NCBI GenBank assembly: GCA_965242575.1
Contig: OZ251461.1
Location: 2,232,001-2,296,000 of the forward strand
Reading direction: 5' to 3'
Source of the DNA: JANQOH01 sp965242575
GTDB taxonomy: Bacteria > Pseudomonadota > Alphaproteobacteria > UBA7887
DNA: 64,000 nucleotides
Both the position numbers and the translations under genes were made by a program. The notes beneath the pieces are model-generated. The model had not been told where the DNA came from, searched no databases, and worked only from the letters and a program-made list of their open reading frames with translations. How positions within the stretch are numbered: position 1 is the first letter of the stretch; each line of letters starts with the position of its first letter. Below are positions 46,865-58,097 of this stretch, in pieces.

Positions 46865-48387
46865 CGCCCGCTCCCTTCCCCCGCCGCGCCGAGCCGCCGC
46901 CGCAACTCGGTCTTGAGCACCTTGCCGTAATGGTTCTTCGGCAATTCGTCCAGCGCGATATAGGCGCGCGGGCGCTTGAAGCGGGCGATGTTGTCGAGGC
47001 ACAGCGCGTCGAGCGCCGCCGCGTCCAGCCGCGCGCCCGCGGCCGGGACCACGAAGGCCACGACCTCCTCGCCCCATTCGGGGTGCGGGCGGCCGACCGC
47101 CGCGGCCTCGCGCACGTCCGGATGGGCGAGCAACGCCTCCTCCACCTCGCGCGGATAGACGTTGGCGCCGCCGGAGACGATCATGTCCTTCGACCGGTCG
47201 CGCAGGGTGAGGAACCCGTCGGCGTCGAAAGAGCCGATATCGCCCGTGCGCAGCCAGCCGCCGCGGATCGCCTCCGCCGTCGCCTCCGGGCGCCGCCAGT
47301 AGCCCCGCATCACCGTCGGCCCGCGCACCTCGATCTCCCCGGCCTCGCCGGGCGGGAGCGGCGCCCCGTCCGGCCCCGCCGCCCGGACGTCGACGACGCT
47401 CTGCGGCGCGCCGACCGAGGCGAGGCGCTCGCGGTAGCCCGGCCGGGCGCGGTCGGCGTGGTCCGCCGCGCTCATGGCGGTGATGCACATGGGAGTCTCG
47501 CCCTGGCCGTAGATCTGCGCGAAGCCGCAATCGAGCGTGTCCATGGCGTCGAGGATGTCGGCGAGATACATCGGCCCGCCGCCATAGACGATCGTCTTGA
47601 GGCCGGCCCCGCGCGACCCGCGCGCCTTCGCCGCCGCGACCAGGCGGCGCAGCATGGTGGGCGCGGCGAACAGCGAGACCTTGCCGTGCGCCGCCGCCAG
47701 GTCGAGGATCTCGTCCGGGTCGAACCCGCCCGATGCGGGCGCCATGTGCGCCGCGCCGGCGCGGACGGCGGGCAGGCTGTAGAACCCCGCCGCATGCGAC
47801 AGCGGCGCGGCGTAGAGCATGGCTTCGCCGGGCGCGATGGAATCCACGTCGGCGAAGTAGCACATCGCCATCGCCGCCAGGTTTCCGTGGCCGATCTCCA
47901 CCCCCTTCGGGCGGCCCGTCGTCCCCGACGTGTAGAACAGCCAGGCGAGGTCGTCCGGCGCGCGGCCGGCCGGGGCGAGCGCCGCGCCGCCGGCCGCCGG
48001 CGCCTCCAGGTCCGAATCGGCGAACCGGACGGGTTCGGCGCGCCATGCGCGGTCCGCCGCGCCGTCGGCGGTGACGACCAGGCGGCATTCCGCGTCGTCG
48101 AGTATCCAGGCGGCTTCCTTGCGGTGCAGTTTGAAGTTTATCGGCAGCGCCGCCGCGCCGGCCCACCAGATCCCCTGCAACGCGACGAGATACGCGCCGG
48201 AATTGGCCATCCATAGAGCGACCCGGTCGCCCGGCCGAACGCCCAGGCCGTCGCGCAGCCGGGCGGCGAAGGCGGCGGCCGCCGCCGCGAAGCCGCGATA
48301 GTCGCGAACCGCCGCCGCGCCGCGCAGCAGAGCCGGCGACTCCGGGCGCCGCAGCGCCGCCCGGCGCAGCCACTCGGCGACGTTCAC
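46861..48387 (-). CDS. AMP-dependent acyl-CoA synthetase/ligase
   Basis: A 508-residue ANL-family enzyme. LAWLFYTSGTTGRPKGVEIG is the AMP-binding P-loop, QIYGQGETP the acyl-pocket motif, and GWLRTGDIGSFD plus the hinge RSKDMIVSGG and PKNHYGKVLKTELR (catalytic Lys) complete the set. It activates a carboxylic acid to its CoA thioester. Upstream is the bamE gene, and downstream the coupled aminotransferase. Confidence 0.9.
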   Translation of the reverse strand: MNVAEWLRRAALRRPESPALLRGAAAVRDYRGFAAAAAAFAARLRDGLGVRPGDRVALWMANSGAYLVALQGIWWAGAAALPINFKLHRKEAAWILDDAECRLVVTADGAADRAWRAEPVRFADSDLEAPAAGGAALAPAGRAPDDLAWLFYTSGTTGRPKGVEIGHGNLAAMAMCYFADVDSIAPGEAMLYAAPLSHAAGFYSLPAVRAGAAHMAPASGGFDPDEILDLAAAHGKVSLFAAPTMLRRLVAAAKARGSRGAGLKTIVYGGGPMYLADILDAMDTLDCGFAQIYGQGETPMCITAMSAADHADRARPGYRERLASVGAPQSVVDVRAAGPDGAPLPPGEAGEIEVRGPTVMRGYWRRPEATAEAIRGGWLRTGDIGSFDADGFLTLRDRSKDMIVSGGANVYPREVEEALLAHPDVREAAAVGRPHPEWGEEVVAFVVPAAGARLDAAALDALCLDNIARFKRPRAYIALDELPKNHYGKVLKTELRRRLGAAGEGSGR

Positions 48388-48399
48388 CGCGCGCCCCGG

Positions 48400-48837
48400 C
48401 TATTGCGATGCGGTCGAGAAACGGCCGATATTGCCGAACAGCTGCTGGAGCAGGGTGAGTTCGTTGCCGGCGGTCGGGGTCTGGCGGTCGACCGGCTCCA
48501 CGACGCGCCGGTCGTCCAGCGTGTAGCGGTCCAGCGCCGCCACCCGGTCGGCGTCGTCGAACCGCACCGCGAGGATCTCCTGGTCGACGATCTCGGGCTT
48601 GAAGAACGCGAAGGTCCGGCTCTTCTGGGTGATGTAGTACCAAGTCGCGTCGTCGAAGCCCGCGACGGCCGAGGGCGTGCCGAGGATCGCCTCGACGCCC
48701 AATTTGTCCTGCGCGCCGGGGGCGATTTGCGCCACCAGCTCCGGGTTGGGAACGAAACCGTGGACGGCCACCCGGCCTTCGCACGCCGACAGCGCGGCGG
48801 CGGCGGCCAGGACGAGGGAGAACCGGAGACCCGACAT
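48400..48837 (-). CDS. bamE: outer-membrane assembly lipoprotein BamE
   Basis: A 145-residue lipoprotein with lipobox LSAC at about residue 19. GAQDKLGVEAILGTPSAVA, TWYYITQKSRTFAFFKPEI and DRVAALDRYTLDD are the SmpA/OmlA fold typical of alphaproteobacterial BamE. It stabilises the BAM complex that inserts outer-membrane barrels. The gene is divergent from the cytochrome bc1 chaperone gene, its usual partner arrangement. Confidence 0.9.
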   Translation of the reverse strand: MSGLRFSLVLAAAAALSACEGRVAVHGFVPNPELVAQIAPGAQDKLGVEAILGTPSAVAGFDDATWYYITQKSRTFAFFKPEIVDQEILAVRFDDADRVAALDRYTLDDRRVVEPVDRQTPTAGNELTLLQQLFGNIGRFSTASQ

Positions 48838-48915
48838 GGTTGCGCACCCGACGTCAGCGATGGAGCCGCCGCAGACTCCGGGGGATCGCCCGCCGGAGTC
48901 AAGCCGCGCCGCGCC

Positions 48916-49437
48916 GTGCTGCGGCGGCTGACCGAGCGCCGCCGCGCGCGCCGGGAGGCGGGGGCGCGCGCCCGGCGCCTGTACGCCGCCGCCGCGGCGC
49001 GCGCGCGCGCGCCCGGCTTCTACCGCGCCGGAGTCCCCGACAGTTTCGACGGGCGGTTCGACCTGCTGATGCTGCACGTGTTCCTGATCGTCCGCCGGCT
49101 GCGGCGCGACGGGGCGGAGGGCGCGGCGCTGGCGCAGGCGGTGTTCGACGCCGCCTTCGACGACATGGACCGGACGCTGCGCGAGATGGGCGTGGGCGAC
49201 CTGGGCGTGCCGCGGCGCATCAAGGCGATGGGGCGGGCGTTCTACGGCCGCGCCGCCGCCTACGACGCCGCCCTCGATTCGCCGGACGACGCGGCGCTGC
49301 GGGCGGCGCTGGGGCGCAACCTGGCCGGGGGCGGCGACGCGCCGCGCGCCCTGGCCGATTACGTCCGCGCCGCCGAGGCGCGCCTCGCCGGCGCCGCGCT
49401 CATGGAGGGCGCGGTCGAATTCCCGCCGCCGCCGTGA
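48916..49437 (+). CDS. CBP3-like ubiquinol-cytochrome c chaperone family protein
   Basis: A 173-residue protein. ARAPGFYRAGVPDSFDGRFD, MLHVFLIVRRLR and FDDMDRTLREMGVGDLGVPR are the CBP3 hallmarks. In mitochondria the homologue assists cytochrome b synthesis and bc1 assembly. GTG at 48916 (VLRRLTERRR) is chosen as start because it matches the family N-terminus; upstream codons overlap the bamE promoter. Its stop overlaps the DUF177 start (GTGA). Confidence 0.88.
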   Translation: MLRRLTERRRARREAGARARRLYAAAAARARAPGFYRAGVPDSFDGRFDLLMLHVFLIVRRLRRDGAEGAALAQAVFDAAFDDMDRTLREMGVGDLGVPRRIKAMGRAFYGRAAAYDAALDSPDDAALRAALGRNLAGGGDAPRALADYVRAAEARLAGAALMEGAVEFPPPP

Positions 49438-50201
49438 GCGCCCGCAACAACGAACTGCCTCGGCGCGTCGCCGCGGCCGATGTCGGCGCGCGCCCGCTCA
49501 CGGTCGAGATCTCCGCCTCGCCGGACGAGCGGTGCGCGCTGGCGGAGCGTTTCGGCCTCGCCGCGCTCGACCGCCTCGAGGGCCGGGCGCGCCTGTCGCG
49601 CGTCCCCGCGCGCGGCGGCCCCGTCCTCCGCGTCGAGATCGCGTTCGCGGCCGAGGCGGCGCAAACCTGCGTCGTCACCCTGGAGCCGGCGCCGGCGCGC
49701 CTCGCCGAATCCGGTCTGGTCGTCGAGTTCATCGCCGGGCCCGAGTCACGCGAGGTGGTTCTGCCGCCCGAGGGCGGCGACCCGCCGGAGCCGCTGGAGG
49801 GCGACTCGGTGGACGTGGGCGAGCTGCTGGCGCAGCAGTTCGGCCTGGCGCTGGACCCGTATCCGCGCGCGCCCGGCGCCGAATTCGCCGCGGCGGACGA
49901 TTCCGCTCCCGCGCGCCCGTTCGCCGCGCTGGCCGCCTTGCGCGGCGGGCGCTCATCCGTTACCAGACGCCCTTTCCGCGCAACTTCCACCGATCCAGCC
50001 CCACGGAGGCGACGCATGGCCGTGCCGAGGAAGAAGGTCTCGCGGGCGAAGCGCGACATGCGCCGGTCGCACGACCGGCTGCGCCCCGCCGCGCCGGCCG
50101 AATGCCCGCACTGCGGCGAAACCCGCCTGCCGCACCACGTTTGCGGCCATTGCGGGCGTTACGGCCGCCGCCAGGTGCTGCCGCCGGCGGACCTCGACTA
50201 G
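49434..50201 (+). CDS. DUF177 (YceD) protein running in frame into ribosomal protein L32
   Basis: The DUF177 part (about residues 1-172) shows RFGLAALDRLEGRARLSRV, GDSVDVGELLAQQFGLALDP and the terminal FAALAALR, at which the family normally stops. Here no stop codon follows. The frame continues through 22 linker residues directly into L32, so one 255-residue ORF covers both. DUF177/YceD proteins are linked to rRNA/50S expression and sit next to rpmF in most bacteria. A lost stop with the internal rpmF start still used, or a genuine fusion, are both possible. Confidence 0.7.
   Translation: MSARNNELPRRVAAADVGARPLTVEISASPDERCALAERFGLAALDRLEGRARLSRVPARGGPVLRVEIAFAAEAAQTCVVTLEPAPARLAESGLVVEFIAGPESREVVLPPEGGDPPEPLEGDSVDVGELLAQQFGLALDPYPRAPGAEFAAADDSAPARPFAALAALRGGRSSVTRRPFRATSTDPAPRRRRMAVPRKKVSRAKRDMRRSHDRLRPAAPAECPHCGETRLPHHVCGHCGRYGRRQVLPPADLD
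50016..50201 (+). CDS. rpmF: 50S ribosomal protein L32
   Basis: A 61-residue protein starting MAVPRKKVSRAKRDMRRSHD with a zinc ribbon CPHCGE...CGHCG. The internal ATG at 50016 has its own strong site (GGAGG, 6 bases upstream), so free L32 can be made even though the frame is open from the DUF177 gene. plsX follows after 40 bases. Confidence 0.93.
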   Translation: MAVPRKKVSRAKRDMRRSHDRLRPAAPAECPHCGETRLPHHVCGHCGRYGRRQVLPPADLD

Positions 50202-50241
50202 CGCGCGGGGGCCGGCGTCCGCGCCGGGCGCCGGAGCACCC

Positions 50242-51282
50242 GTGAGCGAGGTCGCCATCGCGCTCGACGCCATGGGCGGCGACGACGCGCCCGAGGTGGT
50301 CGTGCGCGGCGCGAACCTGGCCGCGCGCCGGCGGCCCGGCGCGCGGTTCGTCGCTTTCGGCGACCGTGCCCGCGTCGCGCCGCTGGCGCGGCGCTATCCC
50401 GCGCTGGAGGGCCGGGTCGAGGTCCGCCACGCCGACGGGGTGGTGTCGGGCGACGACCGGCCCTCGGCGGCGCTGCGGCGCGGGCGCGACACGAGCATGA
50501 GGCTCGCCATCGACGCCCTCGCCGAGGGCGCGGTGGACGCGGTCGTCTCCGCCGGCAACACCGGCGCGCTGATGGCCATGTCCAAAGTGGTGCTGCGCCC
50601 GCTGCCGGGCATCTCCCGCCCGGCGATCGCCGGCGCGTTCCCGCACCGCGGCGGCGAGAGCGTGGTGCTCGACCTGGGCGCGAACGTCGAGTGCGACGCC
50701 GGCAACCTGGTCGATTTCGCGGCAATGGGGGCGGTGTTCGCGCGGACCGTCTTCGGCCGGCGCACGCCCACCGTCGGCATCCTCAACGTCGGCGAGGAGG
50801 AGTTGAAGGGCCGCGACGAGGTGCGCGAGGCGGCGGCGCAGCTGCGCGAGGCCGAGGCCGGCTTCGCCTTCCACGGCTTCGTCGAGGGCGGCGACCTGAC
50901 CCGCGGCGCCACCGACGTCGTCGTCACCGACGGCTTCACCGGCAACGTGGCGCTGAAGACCGCCGAGGGGGTGAGCCGGCTCTACGGCGAATATCTCCGC
51001 CGCGCGCTGCGCGCCTCGTGGCGCGGGCGGCTCGGCTACGCCGTGGCGCGCAACGCCTTCCGCGCCCTGCGCGAGCGCACCGACCCCAGGCTCCGCAACG
51101 GCGCCATGTTCCTCGGCGTCAACGGCGCGGTGGTGAAGAGCCACGGCGGCGCCGACGCGCTCGGTTTCGCGGCGGCGATCGAGGTCGCGGTCGACATGGT
51201 GGAGGGGGCGGTGAACCGGCGCATCCTCGACGAACTCGCTGGGGTGCGCGGCGGCGTTGATTCGCCCGATTCCGCATGCTAG
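50242..51282 (+). CDS. plsX: phosphate acyltransferase PlsX
   Basis: A 346-residue protein. IALDAMGGDDAPEVVVRGAN, VSAGNTGALMAMSK, LDLGANVECDAGNLVDFA and VVVTDGFTGNVALKTAEG are diagnostic. It makes acyl-phosphate from acyl-ACP for phospholipid synthesis. Start GTG at 50242. In most alphaproteobacteria fabH follows; here ihfA comes next after 87 bases. Confidence 0.95.
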   Translation: MSEVAIALDAMGGDDAPEVVVRGANLAARRRPGARFVAFGDRARVAPLARRYPALEGRVEVRHADGVVSGDDRPSAALRRGRDTSMRLAIDALAEGAVDAVVSAGNTGALMAMSKVVLRPLPGISRPAIAGAFPHRGGESVVLDLGANVECDAGNLVDFAAMGAVFARTVFGRRTPTVGILNVGEEELKGRDEVREAAAQLREAEAGFAFHGFVEGGDLTRGATDVVVTDGFTGNVALKTAEGVSRLYGEYLRRALRASWRGRLGYAVARNAFRALRERTDPRLRNGAMFLGVNGAVVKSHGGADALGFAAAIEVAVDMVEGAVNRRILDELAGVRGGVDSPDSAC

Positions 51283-51369
51283 GGTGAACTCGATGCCGCA
51301 GCGTGCTGATTATCGGCGGGTTTCGCATATCGGCGCGGCGCGGCGGCGGGGACCGGGGGAGGCGGGAGC

Positions 51370-51675
51370 ATGGCGACGATAACGCGCGCCCGATTGAGCG
51401 ACGCGGTGTATGAGGAGGTCGGCCTGTCGCGCGACGAGTCGTCCGCGCTGGTGGACTCCGTGCTGGAGAAGATCGCAACGACCCTGGCCGCCGGCGAATC
51501 GGTGAAACTGTCCTCGTTCGGCAGTTTCATCGTCCGCGACAAGGCCGAGCGCGTCGGCCGCAATCCGAAGACCGGGGTCGAGGCGGCGATCGCGGCGCGG
51601 CGGGTCGTCGTCTTCCGCGCGTCGCACGTGCTGCGGAGCCGGGTCGAGGACGGCGGCGCGCCCTCCGCCCGGTGA
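51370..51675 (+). CDS. ihfA: integration host factor alpha subunit
   Basis: A 101-residue HU/IHF-fold protein: ITRARLSDAVYEEVGLSRDE, SVKLSSFGSFIVRDKAERVGRN (arm with minor-groove-intercalating Pro in NPKTGVEA) and VVFRASHVLR. It bends DNA as a dimer with IhfB. Its stop overlaps the start of the MerR gene (GTGA). Confidence 0.92.
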   Translation: MATITRARLSDAVYEEVGLSRDESSALVDSVLEKIATTLAAGESVKLSSFGSFIVRDKAERVGRNPKTGVEAAIAARRVVVFRASHVLRSRVEDGGAPSAR

Positions 51676-52133
51676 CGGCGGACGGCGGCCCGGCCGCCGC
51701 GCCGGAGGACCCGCGCCCCGACCGCCCGCACAAGTCCGAACGCGCGTTCCGCACCATCGGCGAGGTCAGCGACTCCCTCGAGGTGCCGCAGCACGTGCTG
51801 CGCTTCTGGGAAACGAAATTCACCGCGATCAAGCCGTTGAAGCGCGGCGGCCGGCGGCGCTACTACCGGCCCGAGGACGTGTCGCTCCTCCAGGGCGTGC
51901 GCAACCTTCTCTACGTCGACGGCTACACCATCCGCGGCGTCCAGAAGCTGCTGCGCGAGGGCGGAGTCGACGCGCTGCGGGACCGTGCGCGCGGCGCGCC
52001 GGAGGAGCCGGCCGCCGAGGCGGACGCCCCCGCCGCGCGGGAGGACGGCGGCGAGGACCCCCGGCGCGCGGAGTTGCGCGGCGTCCTCCGCGAACTCGAG
52101 GAGCTGCGCCGGATCCTCGACGAGGCGCCGTAG
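51672..52133 (+). CDS. MerR-family transcriptional regulator
   Basis: A 153-residue protein. The winged helix-turn-helix FRTIGEVSDSLEVPQHVLRF, then WETKF and GGRRRYYRPEDVSLLQGVR, is the MerR type that follows ihfA in alphaproteobacteria. A hydrophilic Ala/Glu-rich tail replaces a ligand domain. It ends 10 bases before the convergent uvrA stop. Confidence 0.9.
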   Translation: MTADGGPAAAPEDPRPDRPHKSERAFRTIGEVSDSLEVPQHVLRFWETKFTAIKPLKRGGRRRYYRPEDVSLLQGVRNLLYVDGYTIRGVQKLLREGGVDALRDRARGAPEEPAAEADAPAAREDGGEDPRRAELRGVLRELEELRRILDEAP

Positions 52134-52143
52134 CGCGCCGCCG

Positions 52144-55032
<2,889 letters not shown>

Positions 55033-55171
55033 GATTCGGCGGGCCGATTATAGGCCCCCGGCGGCCGGCTTGCCGGCGCGGCGGCCGCGATGGCGCGCCG
55101 CCGATCTGGACATGGCGGACCGGCGGGTGGCAAAGTGCGGCCGCAAGCCGCGGCCGATGGGAGTGGCCCGC

Positions 55172-55594
55172 ATGGGAGCCGCCTATACCCGCATGTCCGC
55201 GCCCGTGAAGGGCCGTTGCGTCAATTGCGGCGGCCCGACGAGGCGGCGCTCCAACGCGATCCGTTGCCTGCCTTGCGCGCGCGCCGCGAAGGTCGCCCGG
55301 AAGCGCGCCTACCGCGCCGCCGCAGCCGCTCTCCGCCCGCCGCGCCGGTGCTCCAGGTGCGGGCGCGCCATTCCCGCCGGGCGGCCGTGCAACGCCCGGC
55401 TCTGCGGCGAGTGCGCCCCGCCCGTCCGCCCGCGCCCCCCGCGTCCGGACCGCTACTGCGTCGCTTGCGGGGCGAACATGGGGCCGCGCCGGTCCGACGC
55501 GCGGCGTTGCAAGCCCTGCGCCCGCATCCACGCCAGGGCCCTCGAGCGCGCGCGGCGCGCCAGGCGGGCCGCCGCCCCGAAGCCGCGCGGATAG
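55172..55594 (+). CDS. Cys-rich protein with six zinc-binding CxxC pairs
   Basis: About 140 residues, very basic (many Arg/Lys). Six CxxC pairs are regularly spaced: CVNCGG, CLPCARA, CSRCGRA, CGECAPP, CVACGANM and CKPCARI. They form three tandem zinc-ribbon units of about 30 residues. No known family. The start at 55172 is preferred (GGGAG 8 bases upstream); ATGs at 55112 and 55193 are alternatives. It lies between uvrA and ssb, same direction as ssb. Nucleic-acid binding is an inference. Confidence 0.6.
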   Translation: MGAAYTRMSAPVKGRCVNCGGPTRRRSNAIRCLPCARAAKVARKRAYRAAAAALRPPRRCSRCGRAIPAGRPCNARLCGECAPPVRPRPPRPDRYCVACGANMGPRRSDARRCKPCARIHARALERARRARRAAAPKPRG

Positions 55595-55643
55595 CCTCGC
55601 GGCGGCGCGCTGCGCGCCGGTTTCGCCGGCGGCGAAGGCGGCC

Positions 55644-55649
55644 TATAAT
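55644..55649 (+). promoter_or_regulatory. -10 box (TATAAT) for ssb
   Basis: A consensus TATAAT in G+C-rich sequence, 32 bases upstream of the ssb ATG. A -35 element is weak (TTTCGC at 55621-55626). Confidence 0.55.
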
Positions 55650-55680
55650 CGCGCGGCGACACGGCGGAGGGGGAGGGGGC

Positions 55681-56166
55681 ATGTCCGGCAGCGTCAACAA
55701 GGTCATTCTGGTCGGCAATCTCGGCCGCGACCCGGAAATCCGAAGTCTCAACAATGGCGGGCGCGTGGCGAACCTTTCGGTCGCCACCGGCTACCGCTGG
55801 CGCGACCGGCAGACCAATGAGCAGCGCGAGCGCACGGAGTGGCATCGCGTGGTCGTTTTCGACGAGAGGCTGCTGGAGTTCGTCGAGAAATACGTTCGCA
55901 AGGGGCGCAAGGTCTATCTCGAGGGCGAGTTGCAAACCCGGAAGTGGAGCGACCAGTCGGGGCAGGAGCGTTACACCACCGAGGTCGTCCTCCAGCGCTT
56001 TCGCAGCCAGCTCACCCTGCTCGACAGCCGCGATGGCGGCGGCGGCTTCGCCGGCGAAGCGGGGGCGGGCGATTACGACCGCGGCGCGCCCGGCGGCGGC
56101 GGCGGCGGCGATATGGGGGAGGCGTCCGGGCCGGGCGCCGATCTCGACGACGACATCCCGTTCTGA
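55681..56166 (+). CDS. ssb: single-stranded DNA-binding protein
   Basis: A 161-residue protein. The OB-fold starts NKVILVGNLGRDPEIRSL and includes EWHRVVVFDERL and GRKVYLEGELQTRKWSDQSG. A Gly-rich linker leads to the acidic partner-binding tip DDDIPF. It coats single-stranded DNA in replication and repair. The ATG follows GGGGGAGGGGGC. Confidence 0.95.
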   Translation: MSGSVNKVILVGNLGRDPEIRSLNNGGRVANLSVATGYRWRDRQTNEQRERTEWHRVVVFDERLLEFVEKYVRKGRKVYLEGELQTRKWSDQSGQERYTTEVVLQRFRSQLTLLDSRDGGGGFAGEAGAGDYDRGAPGGGGGGDMGEASGPGADLDDDIPF

Positions 56167-56209
56167 ATCCGCGCTCCCTGGAGTCCCGCCGCCGCGGACG
56201 GGCGCGGCG

Positions 56210-57424
56210 TCACGGCTCCCCGGTCACGAAGTCCAGCACGTTGCGCTGAAAGAATTCCAGGGGGGATTCCGCTCCGGCTCCGGCCGCAAACGGGCCGAAC
56301 CGGTACGCCGGCGAGTGCAGCGACCGTTGCAGCTTCTCGCACACCCACACGTCCTCCCAGTGGAAATCGCCCGTTTCCAGCGGGCGCCGTTCGAGACGGG
56401 CGAGGCGGAAAAGGCCGTCGCCGGGGTCGTAGCCCGGCAGTTCTTCGATCGGCTCCTCGCGCCGCGGCCACGTCCAGCTGTCGCCGCGGCGCCAGATGCG
56501 CACCGAGAGGCGGCTGACGTCCGGCGCTGCCCCGACCAGGCGGGAAACGGAGAGCTGGGTCGGCCCCGCGGTCACGATCGTCCCCGGGAACAGCATGAAT
56601 ACCCCGCCGTACTCGCCGGACCGGGCCTCGTCGATGACCCTCTCGCCCCAGTCCGCCATGGACTCCGCGAGCGCCTCGGGCATACAGGTCTTGCGGCCGG
56701 TTTCGGTCGAATACCACACCAGATGGCGCCCGTGCGCCTCCCACAGATTGCGGTGCGCGGGAGGGCCGCCGAGGGTCCGGTCGTGCAGGTAGGCCAGATG
56801 GTAGCCGTCGATGGCGTTCTCGAAGAAGACTTTCCAGTTGCAGCGTATCTCGTAGGTGATTTCGGCGGCGGCGCGCATGCAATCGAAACGGTGGGGCCAG
56901 GCGACTCTCTCCAGATCCGACCGCCAGTCGCCGAAGTCGGCGTCGGGGTCCGGATGCGCGAACAGCAGGCCCTTGAACTCGCCGAGGGCGGCGGGAAGCA
57001 GGGCGTAGTCCCCGACCTCGAGGCCGGGGAAGCACCGCGCGCGCATGGACACCGCGCGCAGGCCGCCATCGAGGCCATAGGTCCATCGATGATAGGGGCA
57101 GACGATGCGCGCGCCATCCAGCCGGCCGGAGCCCTCCACGAGCTCCGTCCCGCGATGCCGGCACAGGTTGTGGAACGCGCGCAATCCTCCCCGGTCGTCG
57201 CGCAGCACGAACAGCGGATAGTTTCCGGCCAGGACCGTCGCGTAGTCGCCCGGCTCCGGCAGGTCGTCGGCGATGCCGGCGCAGGCCCAGCTTCGCCCGA
57301 ACAGGTCGCGGCGCTCGCGCGCGAACCACCGGGGGCAGGTATAGGCCTCGCGGGGCAGCCGCTGGACCGGCGCGTCGGAGATGGCGTGCCCGCCCCGCCC
57401 GGGAGGCTGGACGACGGCGCTCAC
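56210..57424 (-). CDS. Rieske-type aromatic ring-hydroxylating oxygenase, alpha subunit
   Basis: A 404-residue protein. The Rieske [2Fe-2S] site is CRHRG (about 88-92) and CPYHRW (about 109-114). The mononuclear iron site follows in NAIDGYHLAYLHD with two His and a downstream Asp. Such enzymes hydroxylate aromatic acids or demethylate quaternary amines. No reductase or beta subunit is adjacent, so electrons must come from elsewhere. Confidence 0.9.
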   Translation of the reverse strand: MSAVVQPPGRGGHAISDAPVQRLPREAYTCPRWFARERRDLFGRSWACAGIADDLPEPGDYATVLAGNYPLFVLRDDRGGLRAFHNLCRHRGTELVEGSGRLDGARIVCPYHRWTYGLDGGLRAVSMRARCFPGLEVGDYALLPAALGEFKGLLFAHPDPDADFGDWRSDLERVAWPHRFDCMRAAAEITYEIRCNWKVFFENAIDGYHLAYLHDRTLGGPPAHRNLWEAHGRHLVWYSTETGRKTCMPEALAESMADWGERVIDEARSGEYGGVFMLFPGTIVTAGPTQLSVSRLVGAAPDVSRLSVRIWRRGDSWTWPRREEPIEELPGYDPGDGLFRLARLERRPLETGDFHWEDVWVCEKLQRSLHSPAYRFGPFAAGAGAESPLEFFQRNVLDFVTGEP

Positions 57425-57491
57425 GGCGCCGTCCGCCTTCGTCTCCGCCGCCGGACGAATTCGCGCCGCGGGACACGGCGCCGCATGCGCG

Positions 57492-57779
57492 CTACGACAG
57501 GCGCCACGCCAGATCCGCGTACAGGATCCAAACGCCGAACGCGGCCCACATTCCGGTAATCGCCCAGAACAGGACGGGATTGCGCGCCCGCGATACGGGT
57601 TCGATCAGGAACGCCTCGCCACGCTGGACGTTCGGCGCCGTCCAGTAAACGAACAGCAGTCCCCACGGCCAGTACCAGTCGAGCGCGGCCGCCGCCGCCG
57701 CCGCCGCCAGCGCGATGACCGTGAGAGGCTTGGATCCGAGCGCGCGGGACGCCGAGTATCGCGCCATCGCCGGAGTCAT
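57492..57779 (-). CDS. small two-TM membrane protein
   Basis: A 95-residue protein with hydrophobic segments at about residues 19-43 and 68-90. The connecting part FVYWTAPNVQRGEAFLIEPV and then SRARNPVLFWAITG looks conserved, but I cannot name the family. The ATG at 57779 is chosen because GGAGAGGGA precedes it. It lies upstream of the Rieske gene on the same strand. Confidence 0.6.
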   Translation of the reverse strand: MTPAMARYSASRALGSKPLTVIALAAAAAAAALDWYWPWGLLFVYWTAPNVQRGEAFLIEPVSRARNPVLFWAITGMWAAFGVWILYADLAWRLS

Positions 57780-58097
57780 TCCCTCTCCTCGATCGACGAC
57801 GGACGTCCGTCCCGCGCGTTCGACGCCCGCGCCGCCGCCGGAGCGCCGAAGCGAGCTTCCGGACGCGGCGAGGCGGGAGCCGGCCCGATGGGCCGTGTCT
57901 CGCATGCGTTGGAGCCAGGACGCTTCTTCAACGCTTGGCGGCCTCCGAGCTCGTAGCGCCGGACATTGGCGGGGGCATCACGCCGGAAGGCGGGGGATTT
58001 CGGCGATCTTCGCTTCATCGTCGCCTCCGATGGCGCGCGGGGCAGGTTGGCGCAAGACGCTCCCTGCGCATCGCTCGAGAGGATCCGCAGGTTGGGA
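57780..58097. other. intergenic region without recognised gene
   Basis: 318 bases between the small membrane protein and mltA, both on the minus strand. A TATAAT on the minus strand (58097-58102) at the very end of mltA could start a transcript toward 57779. I see no other feature. Confidence 0.5.
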
